From Malurus cyaneus samueli (lineage: Eukaryota; Chordata; Aves; Passeriformes; Maluridae): 64,000 nucleotides of DNA. The position numbers and the translations under genes are program-made. The stretch spans positions 7,727,909 through 7,791,908 of the forward strand of contig CM019230.1 in the NCBI GenBank assembly GCA_009741485.1. Direction: 5' to 3'. Below the pieces are notes generated by a model, which saw only the letters and a program-made list of their open reading frames with translations, did not search any database and was not told the DNA's origin. Numbering within the stretch: the first letter of the stretch is position 1; each line of letters starts with the position of its first letter. Below, in pieces: positions 25,235-35,960 of this stretch.

Positions 25235-25360
25235 TCCGTGGTGTGGAAGACACAAGCTCAGACAGGGCAGAAGGCCAAGAAAAGAGACAAGAAGATGATC
25301 TCCAGAGGTCCCTTCCAACCTTGTGAAACAACTCTGTTTTTTTCATGATTCTGTAACAAA
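25235..25360 (+). mobile_element. CR1 LINE 3' terminal fragment
   Basis: The GATGATCTCCAGAGGTCCCT segment at about 25293, the TTCCAACCTTGTG phrase and the terminal ATGATTCTGTAA match the plus-orientation CR1 3' end. The body is short and the 5' boundary is uncertain. Confidence 0.75.
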
Positions 25361-26714
25361 GGAAAAGCCCTCCAGGGCATTATCTTCACACCAGGAATGT
25401 ACTGGTGAGGACAGGCTTTGCTCCTGGAAACACCCAGCCCCTCAAGGGCAGGCACCTCCAGGACCTTTTAAGATGCAAAGAAGTCACCTGTGGAGCTGGG
25501 GGGCTTTAGGGTACAGCAGGAGCTGGGCAAAAGTATTCAGTGTCATTATTTATATTCAGATTTCTTCATTCATGTGCATCCAGCCCACATCCCATTCTCC
25601 AGAAGTGCCTTAGGCACTCAGGAAACTGAACCCCCCTACACAGGGGCTCTGAGCCCCACTTGTGCACAAGCCTGCAAGTGTGTGGGGCTGCTTCATGTGC
25701 CCCAAACCCAAGAACTCCAGCAGGAGGTGAAATCCTTACATCAGAGCTGGATTCTGGCCAGCTGCTGAGGTCACTCGTGAAGTTGGGGTTTCTGCTGAGA
25801 CTTTTTACTTTGTTTTTTTTATTGCAGTCTGGAGCTCAGACCAGACATTTGCACCCCTCCCATTACACCCAGGTATTAAACATGCCCATGGTCTCTGCAC
25901 GCTGGGGAGGGAGGGGGTTTGCTGGTCAGCTCTGCACAGGGAATTCTCATGTTTGACATCCACCACCTCAGTGCCTGGGAAATGACCAAACAAATTTTGA
26001 AGTTTCACCAGCGAAACAGGCAGGCATGAGGAAAAAGGTGAGTGTCTGAGGTTTGTTTCCTTGAGAAACAAAGGGCTCAGTCAAAACATTCTGAACGCTT
26101 TCCAGCTGCCCTCATGACTTCATCCTCCACGTCTGAAAGCACCAAAATCTTGAAAGGGGAATTAAAGTCTAGCTCAAAAATATGTTCGAGTCACACTGGA
26201 AACTCAAGGGACTCCCTCTAGCAAAAGCTCAGTTTTTTTCCAACTGTACAAAACCAAAACAGATCCCTCAGAAATTCCTCCAAAGAGCAGTCCACCAGCC
26301 AAGGGGTTAGACTGTGCAGACAGTCCTGTGCCTTGGACACAGTGGAAGGAACCAAGAGTCTTGAATTTAATTTCCAAGAAAGAATTTCTGAACATTTTCC
26401 AACTTTAATGTTGCCTGAAAACAACACACCCGTGGTTAAGGCGCAGACTGGCACAAGACAAATTTAAACCCAAACCTTTCCTCCCTTAGTTACCTTTTCT
26501 GAACCTCTCAGAAACATTCTGCTGGCTGCAGGTTGCTCCATTGCTTGTCTGGTTTTGCTATCAGGCCATTATCTCTGGGGTTTGAAAGGTTTCCAGTCCA
26601 CCTGCACGTGTTCCAGGCAGGTGCCACGGTGTGACAGACACCCTCAATGTCACAGCTTGGGCAGCAGGGCCTGACCATGGAGTGCCTTCCTCCCAGTGAC
26701 AGGACCAAGCAGAC
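25361..26714. other. Unique non-coding DNA
   Basis: No recognised repeat or exon. Confidence 0.4.
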
Positions 26715-27020
26715 TCCATGGGAATCGTTATTAACTCTCCTTTAATTGCCAGCTAATTTGCTCCTGCACAGCCAGCAATTTCAAGCTCTGTGGAAAGTAC
26801 AAGGAAACAATAACAAGGCATTTCCCAGCAAAAGGAGCGTAAACAAACAGCCAAAACATAGGGCTTCAGAGGAAAATGGTCTATTTAAATAATCCAAACG
26901 CAACAATCTGAGAAATTTTCCTCCAGAAGAAAAGCAGAAAACTTTTTTAAATAACTTCCCAACTGACTATTTCATTTTTAAGGCCATCCAATTTGGCTAA
27001 GTTACAGGGAATGCCTTGTG
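26715..27020. promoter_or_regulatory. Candidate conserved non-coding element
   Basis: A non-repetitive AT-rich block with TCGTTATTAACTC, TTTAATTGCCAGCTAATTTG and CTATTTAAATAATCC phrases. Enhancer-like by texture only. Confidence 0.22.
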
Positions 27021-28085
27021 GGTGTTTCTAATAGGAACTGCCTGCACCTAAAATATGCAGAGGCTCCCACCTCTCCGTAACAAGCTGGTGCTGTAGGTTG
27101 TTCACGGGCTCCAGCCGTCCTTAGCAGCTGACAGACAGCAAGGAGAGCTGCAGGAGCGTGAAGCCTTGTTAGTGGCAAGGTTTTCCCAGCTGAGGCTCAG
27201 CCACACTGCGCTGATTGGCAATTCCAAGCACGGCCTTGGTCCCGGTGGAGCCTCCATATGTTCCATCCCCTGGAGGAGCCAGGAATGTCAATTCACCCCT
27301 TGGGGTGCATCAGGCTCCAACCCTCCCGAGGGTGAAATGAGAGCTGACAGCCACCAGCCACAGGTGCCCCCAAAATCCACACCCTGGATGGTTCTGCCAG
27401 GACTGGGGGACAAACAGAGCGGTGTCTGCTGCGTTTCCACACCCAGCCCCTCTCAAAATCAGCTGTGTGGAAATGAGAATGAGGGCACACCCTCATTCCA
27501 TAAACCATCATTCCATAAACCCTCATTCCCATGAAACTGGGAAGCGAATGTTTGCTCATCAGCAGGGATGTCCCCAGAGCCCAGGGCAGTGCCCTGAGGA
27601 TGTGACAGCGGCAGTGAAGCGACAGCTCCACCCAAACACTGCGCAGCACATTTCCCTCCCTCATGTCCATCTCTCATCTCAGCCACCTCCTCGGAGCATT
27701 CTGCCAGCGGCTCTTGACGGGCTTTCCAGAACTTAATTAAGCTTCAAGACACCTCAGTGAAGTTGACTAATGTAATTAAGTGAATCTTGCACATGAGTAA
27801 GCTGAGGAGAGGTGAGATCAAACAGCAGGATGATGGAGGAGCTGTTATCCCATGGCAAAACTTGGTCACAGGGTACAGAGACCTCACCCCTGACATCTCA
27901 CAAAAATCACTGCCCTTCCCTTCCCATCTCTGTAGCTGATTATGCCATGATTTTCTCCTGGAATGGACCATTGCCTTAACAAGAAAAGCAATTTCTTTTG
28001 TCAAAAAGGCATCGAAGTAGAGCTGCTGTCTCTGTGTCACACAGGGGTATTTCTTGCAAGTATCGAGAATAATTGGGGGTCTAGA
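27021..28085. other. Unique non-coding DNA with a small 15-bp tandem
   Basis: About 2.7 copies of a 15-bp unit (CCTCATTCCATAAAC type) occur at 27491-27530. AT-rich homeodomain-like phrases lie at 27732-27775. No exon supported. Confidence 0.4.
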
Positions 28086-28119
<34 letters not shown>

Positions 28120-28152
28120 TATATATATTATTATATTATTATTATTATATTA
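28086..28152 (+). repeat. (ATT)n trinucleotide microsatellite
   Basis: ATT repeats with a short ATAT interruption in the middle run directly up to the 5' truncation point of the following CR1 fragment. Confidence 0.95.
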
Positions 28153-28325
28153 CGGGATCCAAGTTTTTGTATAATATCCCTGGAAGTGTTCAAGGTCAGG
28201 TTGGACAGGGCCCAGATCAGCCTGGTCTGGTAAAAAGTGTCCTTGCTCACAGAAGGGAGTTGGAATGAGATGAACTTTAAGGTCCCTTCCAGTCCAAACC
28301 ATCTATGGATTCTCTGATAATTCTT
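28153..28325 (+). mobile_element. CR1 LINE 3' fragment
   Basis: Plus-orientation CR1: the GTTCAAGGTCAGGTTGGACA segment near 28187, the TTTAAGGTCCCTTCCAGTCC block near 28277, and the tail ending near TGGATTCTCTGATAATTCT. It is 5'-truncated and carries no coding region. Confidence 0.88.
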
Positions 28326-29035
28326 TCGGGACATGAAATTATTTATTTTATTATTAATTAGGGTGACTGGAAGTGGCTTCTATCAAATAAACTATTTGAA
28401 ATTACAGTAATTGTAAAAATTGTATTCAAATAATTCTCAGATTATCTGGATGTGTCCTAAAACAATCTCTAATGGGATTTCTTTCTTTAATTTCAAAGTA
28501 ACCTGGAAGAATTATTAAAAGCAAAACCTGAAACTTGTTACAACCTGAAGCATGACTTGTGCCATAAGTTCACAAGGGTTAATATGAACCTGAAGATGAA
28601 CAGATACTTAAATCCCTCCTGACTGGAGCCTTACTAAGCTGGACCATTCAGCTGGGGCTTTTTTTCCTGTAAGTTGAAGTCAAGAATGACATATTGGGAT
28701 GTATTTCATTAGAATGAATTATTAGGGTGCAAAAGGAATAAGATGGAAAATATCCCACCTGGGACTCGAGCTGGGTTTGTGACCTGTCACCTTCCCAGGA
28801 ATTCAGCATATTCTCAGTGCCTACAGATCTCTTGTAGAGGGGTTTTCCCCTCTGTATCCCAATGGGATTATGCTGCAGTGCCCTAAACATCGTAGCCACT
28901 CATCACTCAGGGAGCTCAGCCCTGAGAGGCAGTGGCTCCAACATCACCTCCCACTCCAAAACCTGCAGAAGCACTTGAGAAGAGATCCCTCCTGTCACAA
29001 TATCCATGAGCTTTCAGCACCGGCAGGGCTCTGGG
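28326..29035. other. Unique AT-rich non-coding DNA
   Basis: No repeat or exon recognised. The last 60 bases lead into the minisatellite. Confidence 0.4.
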
Positions 29036-29886
29036 CTTGGCTCTGTGCTTGGCTCTGTGCTTGGCTCTGTGCTTGGCTCTGTGTTTGGCTCTGTGTTGGC
29101 TCTGTGTTGGCTCTGTGTTGGCTCTGTGTTTGGCTCTGGTTGGCTCTGTGCTTGGCTCTGGGCTCGGCTCTGTGCTTGGCTCTGTGTTTGGCTCTGGCTT
29201 GGCTCTGGGCTGGCTCTGTGCTTGGCTCTGGGCTTGGCTCTGTGTTTGGCTCTGGGCTTGGCTCTGGGCTTGGCTCTGTGCTTGGCTCTGGGCTCGGCTC
29301 TGTGCTTGGCTCTGGGCTTGGCTCTGTGCTTGGCTCTGTGTTTGGCTCTGTGTTTGGCTCTGGTTGGCTCTGTGTTTGGCTCTGTGTTTGGCTCTGTGTT
29401 TGGCTCTGTGTTTGGCTCGTGCTTGGCTCTGTGCTTGGCTCTGTGTTTGGCTCTGTGCTTGGCTCTGTGCTTGGCTCTGGGCTTGGCTCTGTGCTTGGCT
29501 CTGTGCTTGGCTCTGGGCTTGGCTCTGTGCTTGGCTCTGTGCTTGGCTCTGTGCTTGGCTCTGGCTCGGCTCTGGCTTGGCTCTGTGCTTGGCTCTGGCT
29601 TGGCTCTGGCTTGGCTCTGGGCTTGGCTCTGTGTTTGGCTCTGTGCTTGGCTCTGTGTGGCTCTGGGGCTCTGTGTTGGCTCTGTGTTTGGCTCTGTGTT
29701 GGCTCTGTGTGGCTCTGTGCTTGGCTCTGTGTTGGCTCTGTGCTTGGCTCTGTGCTTGGCTCTGTTGGCTCTGGCTTGGCTCTGTGCTTGGCTCGTGCTT
29801 GGCTCTGTGTTGGCTCGTGCTTGGCTCTGTGCTTGGCTCTGTGTTTGGCTCTGTGCTTGGCTCTGGGCTTGGCTCTGGGCTCGCCC
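29036..29886 (+). repeat. Large roughly 12-bp minisatellite, A-free on the + strand
   Basis: About 70 head-to-tail units of consensus TTGGCTCTGTGC occur, with TTGGCTCTGGGC, TTGGCTCTGTGT and shortened 8-11-base variants. For all 851 bases the plus strand contains no A, so the minus strand contains no T. Because most units are 12 bases and lack stop codons, several frames on both strands stay open for more than 300 codons (for example 28870-29955 plus and 28995-30032 minus), giving [12 protein letters not shown] and [12 protein letters not shown] peptides. These are by-products of the repeat, not genes. Confidence 0.95.
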
Positions 29887-30700
29887 ATCTGGCTGGACAC
29901 TGGGCCAGTCTGGGAGCAGCCAGAGCCCGCTGGTTCTGTCACTGCACACCACTGACTCCTTCCCACCCAGGTCCTGCTGACAGCATCACCCCACATCCTT
30001 CCTAAATCTGCCAGAGGGGAAAAACCCCACACAACTGTGGGAAAATTCAGCCAACACCACTTCCCTCTAAACCCTCATTTCCCAGTGCTGGGACTCCACG
30101 GAAAACTATGAAGTGATGGCAGCTCTTGGGACCTGAGCCACGCTGATTTTTTTCCGTTTTGCCTCATCTGTTTCTTTATACTTCCCCGTGTCCCGAGTGA
30201 CTCTGACACAGGAATTCCTGCTTTTCATTTTTCTGCTGTACAAGATGTCAGCAGATAATCCATGCTTCACTGGTGCCATTCCATAATTGAAAGAGCCAGC
30301 CATACATCAGGCTCGGAGCCTGCAAACGCCATCAATAAGTACTCCATTACTTGGGCATAATTTTCCACCAAGCCCTGGATGAGGATTCACAGGCAGCAGG
30401 GTGATATCGCTGAAGCCACACTTTGGTTAAGATGATGTCCCCTAAACTATGGTCCATTGTCACAAATTAGTTCCTCAGACAACCAGCATCTAGTGAAAAA
30501 TGTAGTTAATATGCAAAGCTGTCTGCTCAGATCTATCTCTTTTCCAGGGAAGCCACCTCAGGGAAAAGAGAGCTGTGGTCCAAAATAACAGCACACGCTT
30601 CTTTCTGAGTTAACGTATGCAGATCTACACCTTTCCTTTCAAAGAAACAAATTTTCCCTTTGTCACCAAGAAGAGGTGTTCGGTTTGGTTGTTTTTTTTT
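29887..30700. other. Unique non-coding DNA
   Basis: No supported exon or repeat. A mildly AT-rich segment at 30300-30540 contains TACTCCATTACTTGGGC and may be constrained; not tested. Confidence 0.4.
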
Positions 30701-30755
30701 GGGGGGTGGGGGGGGGGGTTGGTGGGTTTTTTTTTGTTTGGTTTTTTTTGCCTGA
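30691..30755 (+). repeat. G/T homopolymer-rich tract with potential G-quadruplex
   Basis: T9, then G6-T-G11-TT-GG-T-GGG (30701-30726), then two further T runs separated by GTTTGG. The consecutive G runs with one- or two-base loops meet the usual G-quadruplex pattern on the plus strand. Confidence 0.8.
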
Positions 30756-32901
30756 CCTATGCTGGTTTTTCAGTATGTAAGAGAGACCTTCACAGCTTCT
30801 GCAGCCTCACAGATTGTGTGAGGGCACTGTGAAACTTGCTTGGCCTCTCTTTTTAGATTTAATTCTCTGAGCTTTTCCATGGCATGTTAAGAATCAGCTT
30901 CCTGGTCCATTTCAACAAAATCCTATCAAGTCCCAAGAGTTTCCCCTTTAAATAAATACCAGGGGCTCGAGTTTTAATTACTTTCTGCAGAATCCCCTTA
31001 TCAGCAGCAGCTTTGACAGGCGCAGGCTATGTGTTATCTGGAAACACAACTGAGATCTCTAACTCCTTCCATGTCTCCAGCCCTTGAAGCTGTCTCATAC
31101 CTATTACATATCATGCCCAGAAGCCCTGCCAGAGTGCAGGCTCTGATACCTGGATAGGCAGCTCTCTGCCCCCCTAGCTTCTTATCCCTGAGGCTCCTTG
31201 CACCCTTCCCTTGTTGCCAGCACAAATAAATCTCTGATAATGAGGCCGTGCTGGCTATTTATCTGCACACCAGGCACCCTCCAGAGGTGTTATTTCTGGC
31301 ACAGAACCTTATTTTGGTTCCCGTTTGGCCCATAAGCTTTGGGGCTCTGCAAACTCCCCTGAAGCTTGTGTCCAGAGCAAGGAGTTGCCTCTGCAGGTTG
31401 TGAACTCCTTGCACCATGGAGGGTCTGTTCAAGCATAAGCAGAGCAGTGGTGAAGTGGTGCCTTTTTGAGGTTCGGTGCACCCCCATCTCTTTGGTTCCC
31501 AGAGTGATTGCAAGAACCAGAATAAATTATTCAAACAGAAGAGCTAATCACAAGGTCATTTTGAGTTCTGGATGGAAGTTCAGGCCCTTCAATATGTTAT
31601 CTCAATGGGATCAACCATCCTGCAGTGTAGGAGCTGCCTCATAAAACCCAGAGGGAGCGTGTTTCACCCCAAATACTCCAGAATCTCTGCTGCAGTGCAG
31701 GCACTATGGCCTGCTGAAGGATCTTCATTACAGATCTATCTGAATGCATTCTCATTTTCATCCTGGTAAACCCCAGTGAGAAGCACTGCTCATGTTTGGC
31801 TCTTTGTCCTCCTGCACCATTCCCTTGTCCCACTCCATCCCTCACCTGCACAACTGGAGTCTTGTCTGACTTTTCAGCCTCAGCAATCACTGGAGAGAAG
31901 AGCAGTAACCCAGAGCACCTGTATTTATGATCAGCCATTTCAAAGGCTCAGAGGGCTCCATTGCTGAGCAGGACAATGCCTGAACCCTGGCTGCAGTGCT
32001 CACTTGCTGCTTTCATGCATGGCAGAGCTCTCCCTGCCCTGGAGGGCACCCCCATCCTCCTTTTCACCGTATTAATTGTCCTCCTTTCCTTCCGTTCACC
32101 TTCATGCCAGAAACGCTTTTATTTTGGCTTCTCAGCCCCAAACTTCACAGCACTGAGAACACAAGCAGGCAGCAGAGCAGCCTCAGAGCAAAAGCAGCCA
32201 TAAAACCCCATTAAACCTCATGGTTCAACCCAGGAACGGAGCGAAGGGGGGACCTTCCAGAGTCCTGTGCTTGATTCCAATAACCATCCATAACTACCCC
32301 CAAGGATGGTTTCTAAAGAGGGGAGAGCAATAAACAGCACTTCCCCTCTTCATTACACAACTCCAGCAATAACTATGATGAATGGCAACGAACAACTGGG
32401 TTTCATTGCTGGATTTCCAGGCTGTGGTGTCCAACAATAGGAGCATAATAAAGACAGATGGCAGTGGATTAACTCTCCTTGCAGTGCGGCCAGCGCTGGC
32501 TGTTCAGCCGTGCTCATCCCAGCCCAACAAGGGCCCCAGCCCTGCCCAGCAGCAGCAAAATGCTCCTTGTTTTTGTCAGTTGTTAGGCACAACGAGGATG
32601 GTGAAGAGCAGAGGGTTTGCTCCAACCAGAGAGAAGAGCTGAGTAATGTAAAACTCTGGTGACGTGCACTAAATAGGCAGAAAAATCGAAAGAAATCCAA
32701 GTGGATTTTCCACAGAATATTTCTGCTCTTTCGCAACTGATGGTATTAATTCCGTGGCTTATTTTTAGCTTGGAAATCTCAAAAAGAGAAAAAAACAAAT
32801 GAACAAAAAACAACAAACCCATCATGAAATTGTTGCTACTTCAATGCAAAAGGGATTGTTTTTTAAAAGTTGCTGTATTTTGCCCTCCGGTTTTGCCCAT
32901 T
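30756..32901. other. Unique non-coding DNA
   Basis: No repeat family or exon recognised. Open frames do not exceed about 127 codons. Confidence 0.4.
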
Positions 32902-32960
32902 TAGAATCATAAAATCATTTGGTTTGGAAAAGATCTCTAAGATCATCAAATCCAATCATG
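32902..32960 (-). mobile_element. Very short CR1 3' stub
   Basis: The reverse complement of the terminal CR1 sequence: TAGAATCATAAAATCATTTG, GTTTGGAAAAGATCTCTAAG and GATCATCAAATCCAATC. Only about 55 bases of the element survive before an AT-rich tract (32961-33060, including an AAAT run at about 32969-32991) begins. Confidence 0.85.
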
Positions 32961-33060
32961 AATTAACATAAATAATAAATAAATAAATAAAATAAGTAAA
33001 AGTAAACTTATTCAATTACAATAATAAAATAGATAATATTAAAATAGAGTATTTTGCATT
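32961..33060 (+). repeat. AT-rich low-complexity tract
   Basis: AATA/AAAT-type repeats immediately follow the CR1 stub on its truncated side. Confidence 0.8.
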
Positions 33061-33535
33061 CTTTTTTCAGTAGGCTTAATAAGGTGCTAATAGGTGTTTA
33101 TTGGATATAATTTTAAGATTCCCATAAAATTTTGTGTCAGTTCAAGCAAAAGAGAAGAAAGAGGGCTGAAGAGAAGGGCTGAGGAGGGAGGAGATCTGGG
33201 CTGTGCCCACAGCCCCAGCAGTGCTTTGCTGGGTGTAAAAGTATGAATTTCACTCTGATATTCGGCATCAAAAGGGTGCATGCACTGCCAAAATTAGTAG
33301 GGGAGGGGTCTCACCACAACTAATTAATTGAGTCTGTAAAGCGTTTGGAAACCTTCAGATGGAAGGTACTAAATAAAGTAAAAAATATCATAATTTCTGC
33401 TGAAGGGAAACCGCCAAGTGATTCTGCTTCCATCACTCACTGCAAACCCAGGCCCTGCTACTGCTATTTGTGAGTCCACTGCAGCCCCAGCTTCACTCCT
33501 GCGGATGTATTTGTTATTCAGGAGCGTTCACTGGG
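33061..33535. other. Unique non-coding DNA
   Basis: Nothing recognisable. Confidence 0.4.
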
Positions 33536-33890
33536 CTGAATAATAATTTTCAGATGGAGGTTTTTGGGAAGCATGTTTGATTTGCCCGTTCATTATCTCT
33601 TACTCCGGATGCGTGATGGGCTACACAAAGCAGCGTGTTGCTGTTCCTGCCCGCTGCCTGAATGGCAGAAAGTTTATCAGATGGGGGAATAATGAATAAC
33701 CAATAATGAGTACTCTTGTTTTTGTGTGAAAACAGATGAGCGTGTGAAAAGCAGCGTCTCTCCCCAGTTTCTTGCCAACAGATCCCCATTGATGATAATG
33801 TTTTCCAACAGGGAAAAGCAAGCAGGCTCTTGATACGGCCAAATATCTGCTCATTCACAAAATCTACTTTGGCTGTCTTGCCAGAATCGC
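33536..33890. promoter_or_regulatory. Candidate conserved non-coding element
   Basis: Non-repetitive, mixed composition with AATAATGAATAACCAATAAT near 33690 and several CpGs. The texture is typical of conserved developmental elements. Conservation was not assessed. Confidence 0.28.
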
Positions 33891-35284
33891 TTCATGCCTG
33901 CCTGAAACACAGAGGAGGCTGCTCTGGGGTTGACCTGCTGTCTTTACTAAGACAATACAATAAATGAATGAATATTTTTGCCTTTATGATGTGTGTTAAC
34001 CAGTCAGGTGGCACTTTGGGTTTTGTGGGGTTTCTGGGGCACCAGCAATTTCTGCCTACAGCCCAGGATAAATTCTGCTCTACAAGGACTTCTCTACAAC
34101 ACCTCATCTTGACAAATCAGTTCAGGACTCGTGCAAACCTCATCTCTGCTCTGGTGCAAGCCCCAAACTCCTGGCAGCGAGTCAGGCTGAAGTCCAACTG
34201 CACCAACCACCCCAAACCCACATCCCCCCAGAGCTCTCCTCCCTGCTGAGAGGTGGAAAGCTCAAATTCACACAGAACCACTTCCTCGTTTCACTTTTTG
34301 CTGACCGTGTGGCTCCCGGTTGCATGTAATTATTTTAGTATGCTGGTGTTAATGATGTGTCCAGTTCACTTAGCCTGTTCATCAGTATTGCTGGTCATTT
34401 GCTGTTTCTTTGTTTCTTGCCTCCCAAAAGGTCACTACATCATCAGCAAAACCAAACACAATTCATCCATTATTTATCAAGCCAGGTTTACTGCTCACCT
34501 GTCCCTGATTTCAAGGCCACGCTCCATCCTCCATCTCAGACCTTCCTGCACCTCCCAGCCCACGCCTGGGCCATGAGGCACCTGCTGGCATAAAGCAGCT
34601 ATTAAATAGGAATTGTGAATTGTGAAAGTGGAACCTGTGCTGCAGAAAGGGATTTGATGTTGTTTTAAGCCATCCCGTCTTTCTTAAACTCACGCCCCCA
34701 ATCCCAGTCCTGCTTTGCCTTCTATTGACTGGAAAACGATTTATAAATAAATCTATGCAATAAAGGACCTGCCTTTTGCTGTTTGGCCTGAGTTGTGACC
34801 TGCTTTGACCCTCCATCAGCGAGGGCTGCCCACATCTGTTACTGCCCCAGCCTAACTGGCTGCTGAGTGCTCACCACGGCTCCCTGCACCGCGTTATTGA
34901 CATCTTCCTCTGGAGCAACATCGTGGAATGGCATCCCTCAGGGATGCTCACAGATATTGTGAGAGGCCGTGTAAAAAAATCAGGGCTGCTCATCACGGAC
35001 CACGAGCACCCCGTGTCCCTGCAGGAGGGATGTGCAGCCTCTCAGCCCCTCCAGAGCGCCGGGATACAGTGATGCAGAATGTTATCAAAGCTCCATCTGC
35101 CTCCGGGGAGTCTTTTAAACCTCAGCCCCTGAGAAGAGCAATAACCTTCAAAAGAAAAAAACCCCAACAAAAACCACACGGGACTTATTACAAAAGGGGA
35201 GTTCTAACCTACAAATAAAGGCAATAAAGAGGCAGACCTCTGCATCCCGATCACATCTAAGAGGCTGAGAGCAAGCCCTGATTA
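33891..35284. other. Unique non-coding DNA
   Basis: No recognised repeat or exon. Confidence 0.4.
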
Positions 35285-35495
35285 GCGGCCGGAGTGCTGA
35301 AGGCTGTGTCAGCGCTTCCCGCGGTGCTGGAGGAGCGTGGCTGTGCCGGGGAGAGATGCCGAGCCCCGGTGAGGTCAGCCCGGGGCAGAGGGGCTCTCCT
35401 TCCCCTGTCCCCGGGGCTCTGCCGATGGCATTTGTCACCTCTATCGGTGACACCGAGCCGGCCCGGGAGACAACGCAGCGACGCCGGAGCCACTC
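35285..35495. promoter_or_regulatory. Small CpG-rich patch
   Basis: About 20 CpG dinucleotides counted by eye in roughly 210 bases, far above the surrounding density. It is too short for a standard CpG island and has no clear TATA box, initiator or first exon with splice donor that I can defend. It could be a small unmethylated element or an alternative promoter. Confidence 0.4.
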
Positions 35496-35960
35496 ACTGC
35501 TCCCCCCTATTTGTCCTGGTTATCAGACTGGAAAAGATCACCAATTACCCTCTTCCCAACCACCACCGCTCCTGCCAACAAAAGATGAAAAGCACATTTA
35601 TTTCTCTTAAGTGAGATCTTTTTGTGACACATAAGGACCCTTGTATACATGACAATTACTTGTAAAAAATGTCTCTCTGTCTACAGCACATCTGTAAATG
35701 GATTTAAGCCCATATAAAGGATGTAAAAATGGCAATAACCGCCCCAGCTCCGCTCCCTGGAAGCTCTCAATGGTGTTTTTTTCACATATATAAAAGCCAA
35801 CACGGAACAAAAAGGCCTGTCAGCAAAGACAGGTAGGCTTGCCTTTCCACACCTAACTAGGGAAACTTAATTTTATTTATTTTTATTGACAATTTCAACA
35901 ACTATTTCTCAATCATAAAAGTAAAAAGCACAGGCTCAGCTAGTCAGCCCATCATTCCTA
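35496..35960. promoter_or_regulatory. Candidate conserved non-coding element next to the CpG patch
   Basis: The AT-rich, non-repetitive block at about 35590-35960 contains ATGACAATTACTTG near 35648 and other AT-rich phrases, directly following the CpG-rich patch. Inference only. Confidence 0.25.

Noticed and set aside
28870..30032. Four long overlapping frames of 310-360 codons on both strands
   Set aside because: All are translations of the 12-bp minisatellite; the same open character in several frames on both strands shows it comes from unit length and composition, not selection for protein.
32222..32232. Possible tRNA B-box (GGTTCAACCC)
   Set aside because: No A-box or cloverleaf could be fitted upstream.
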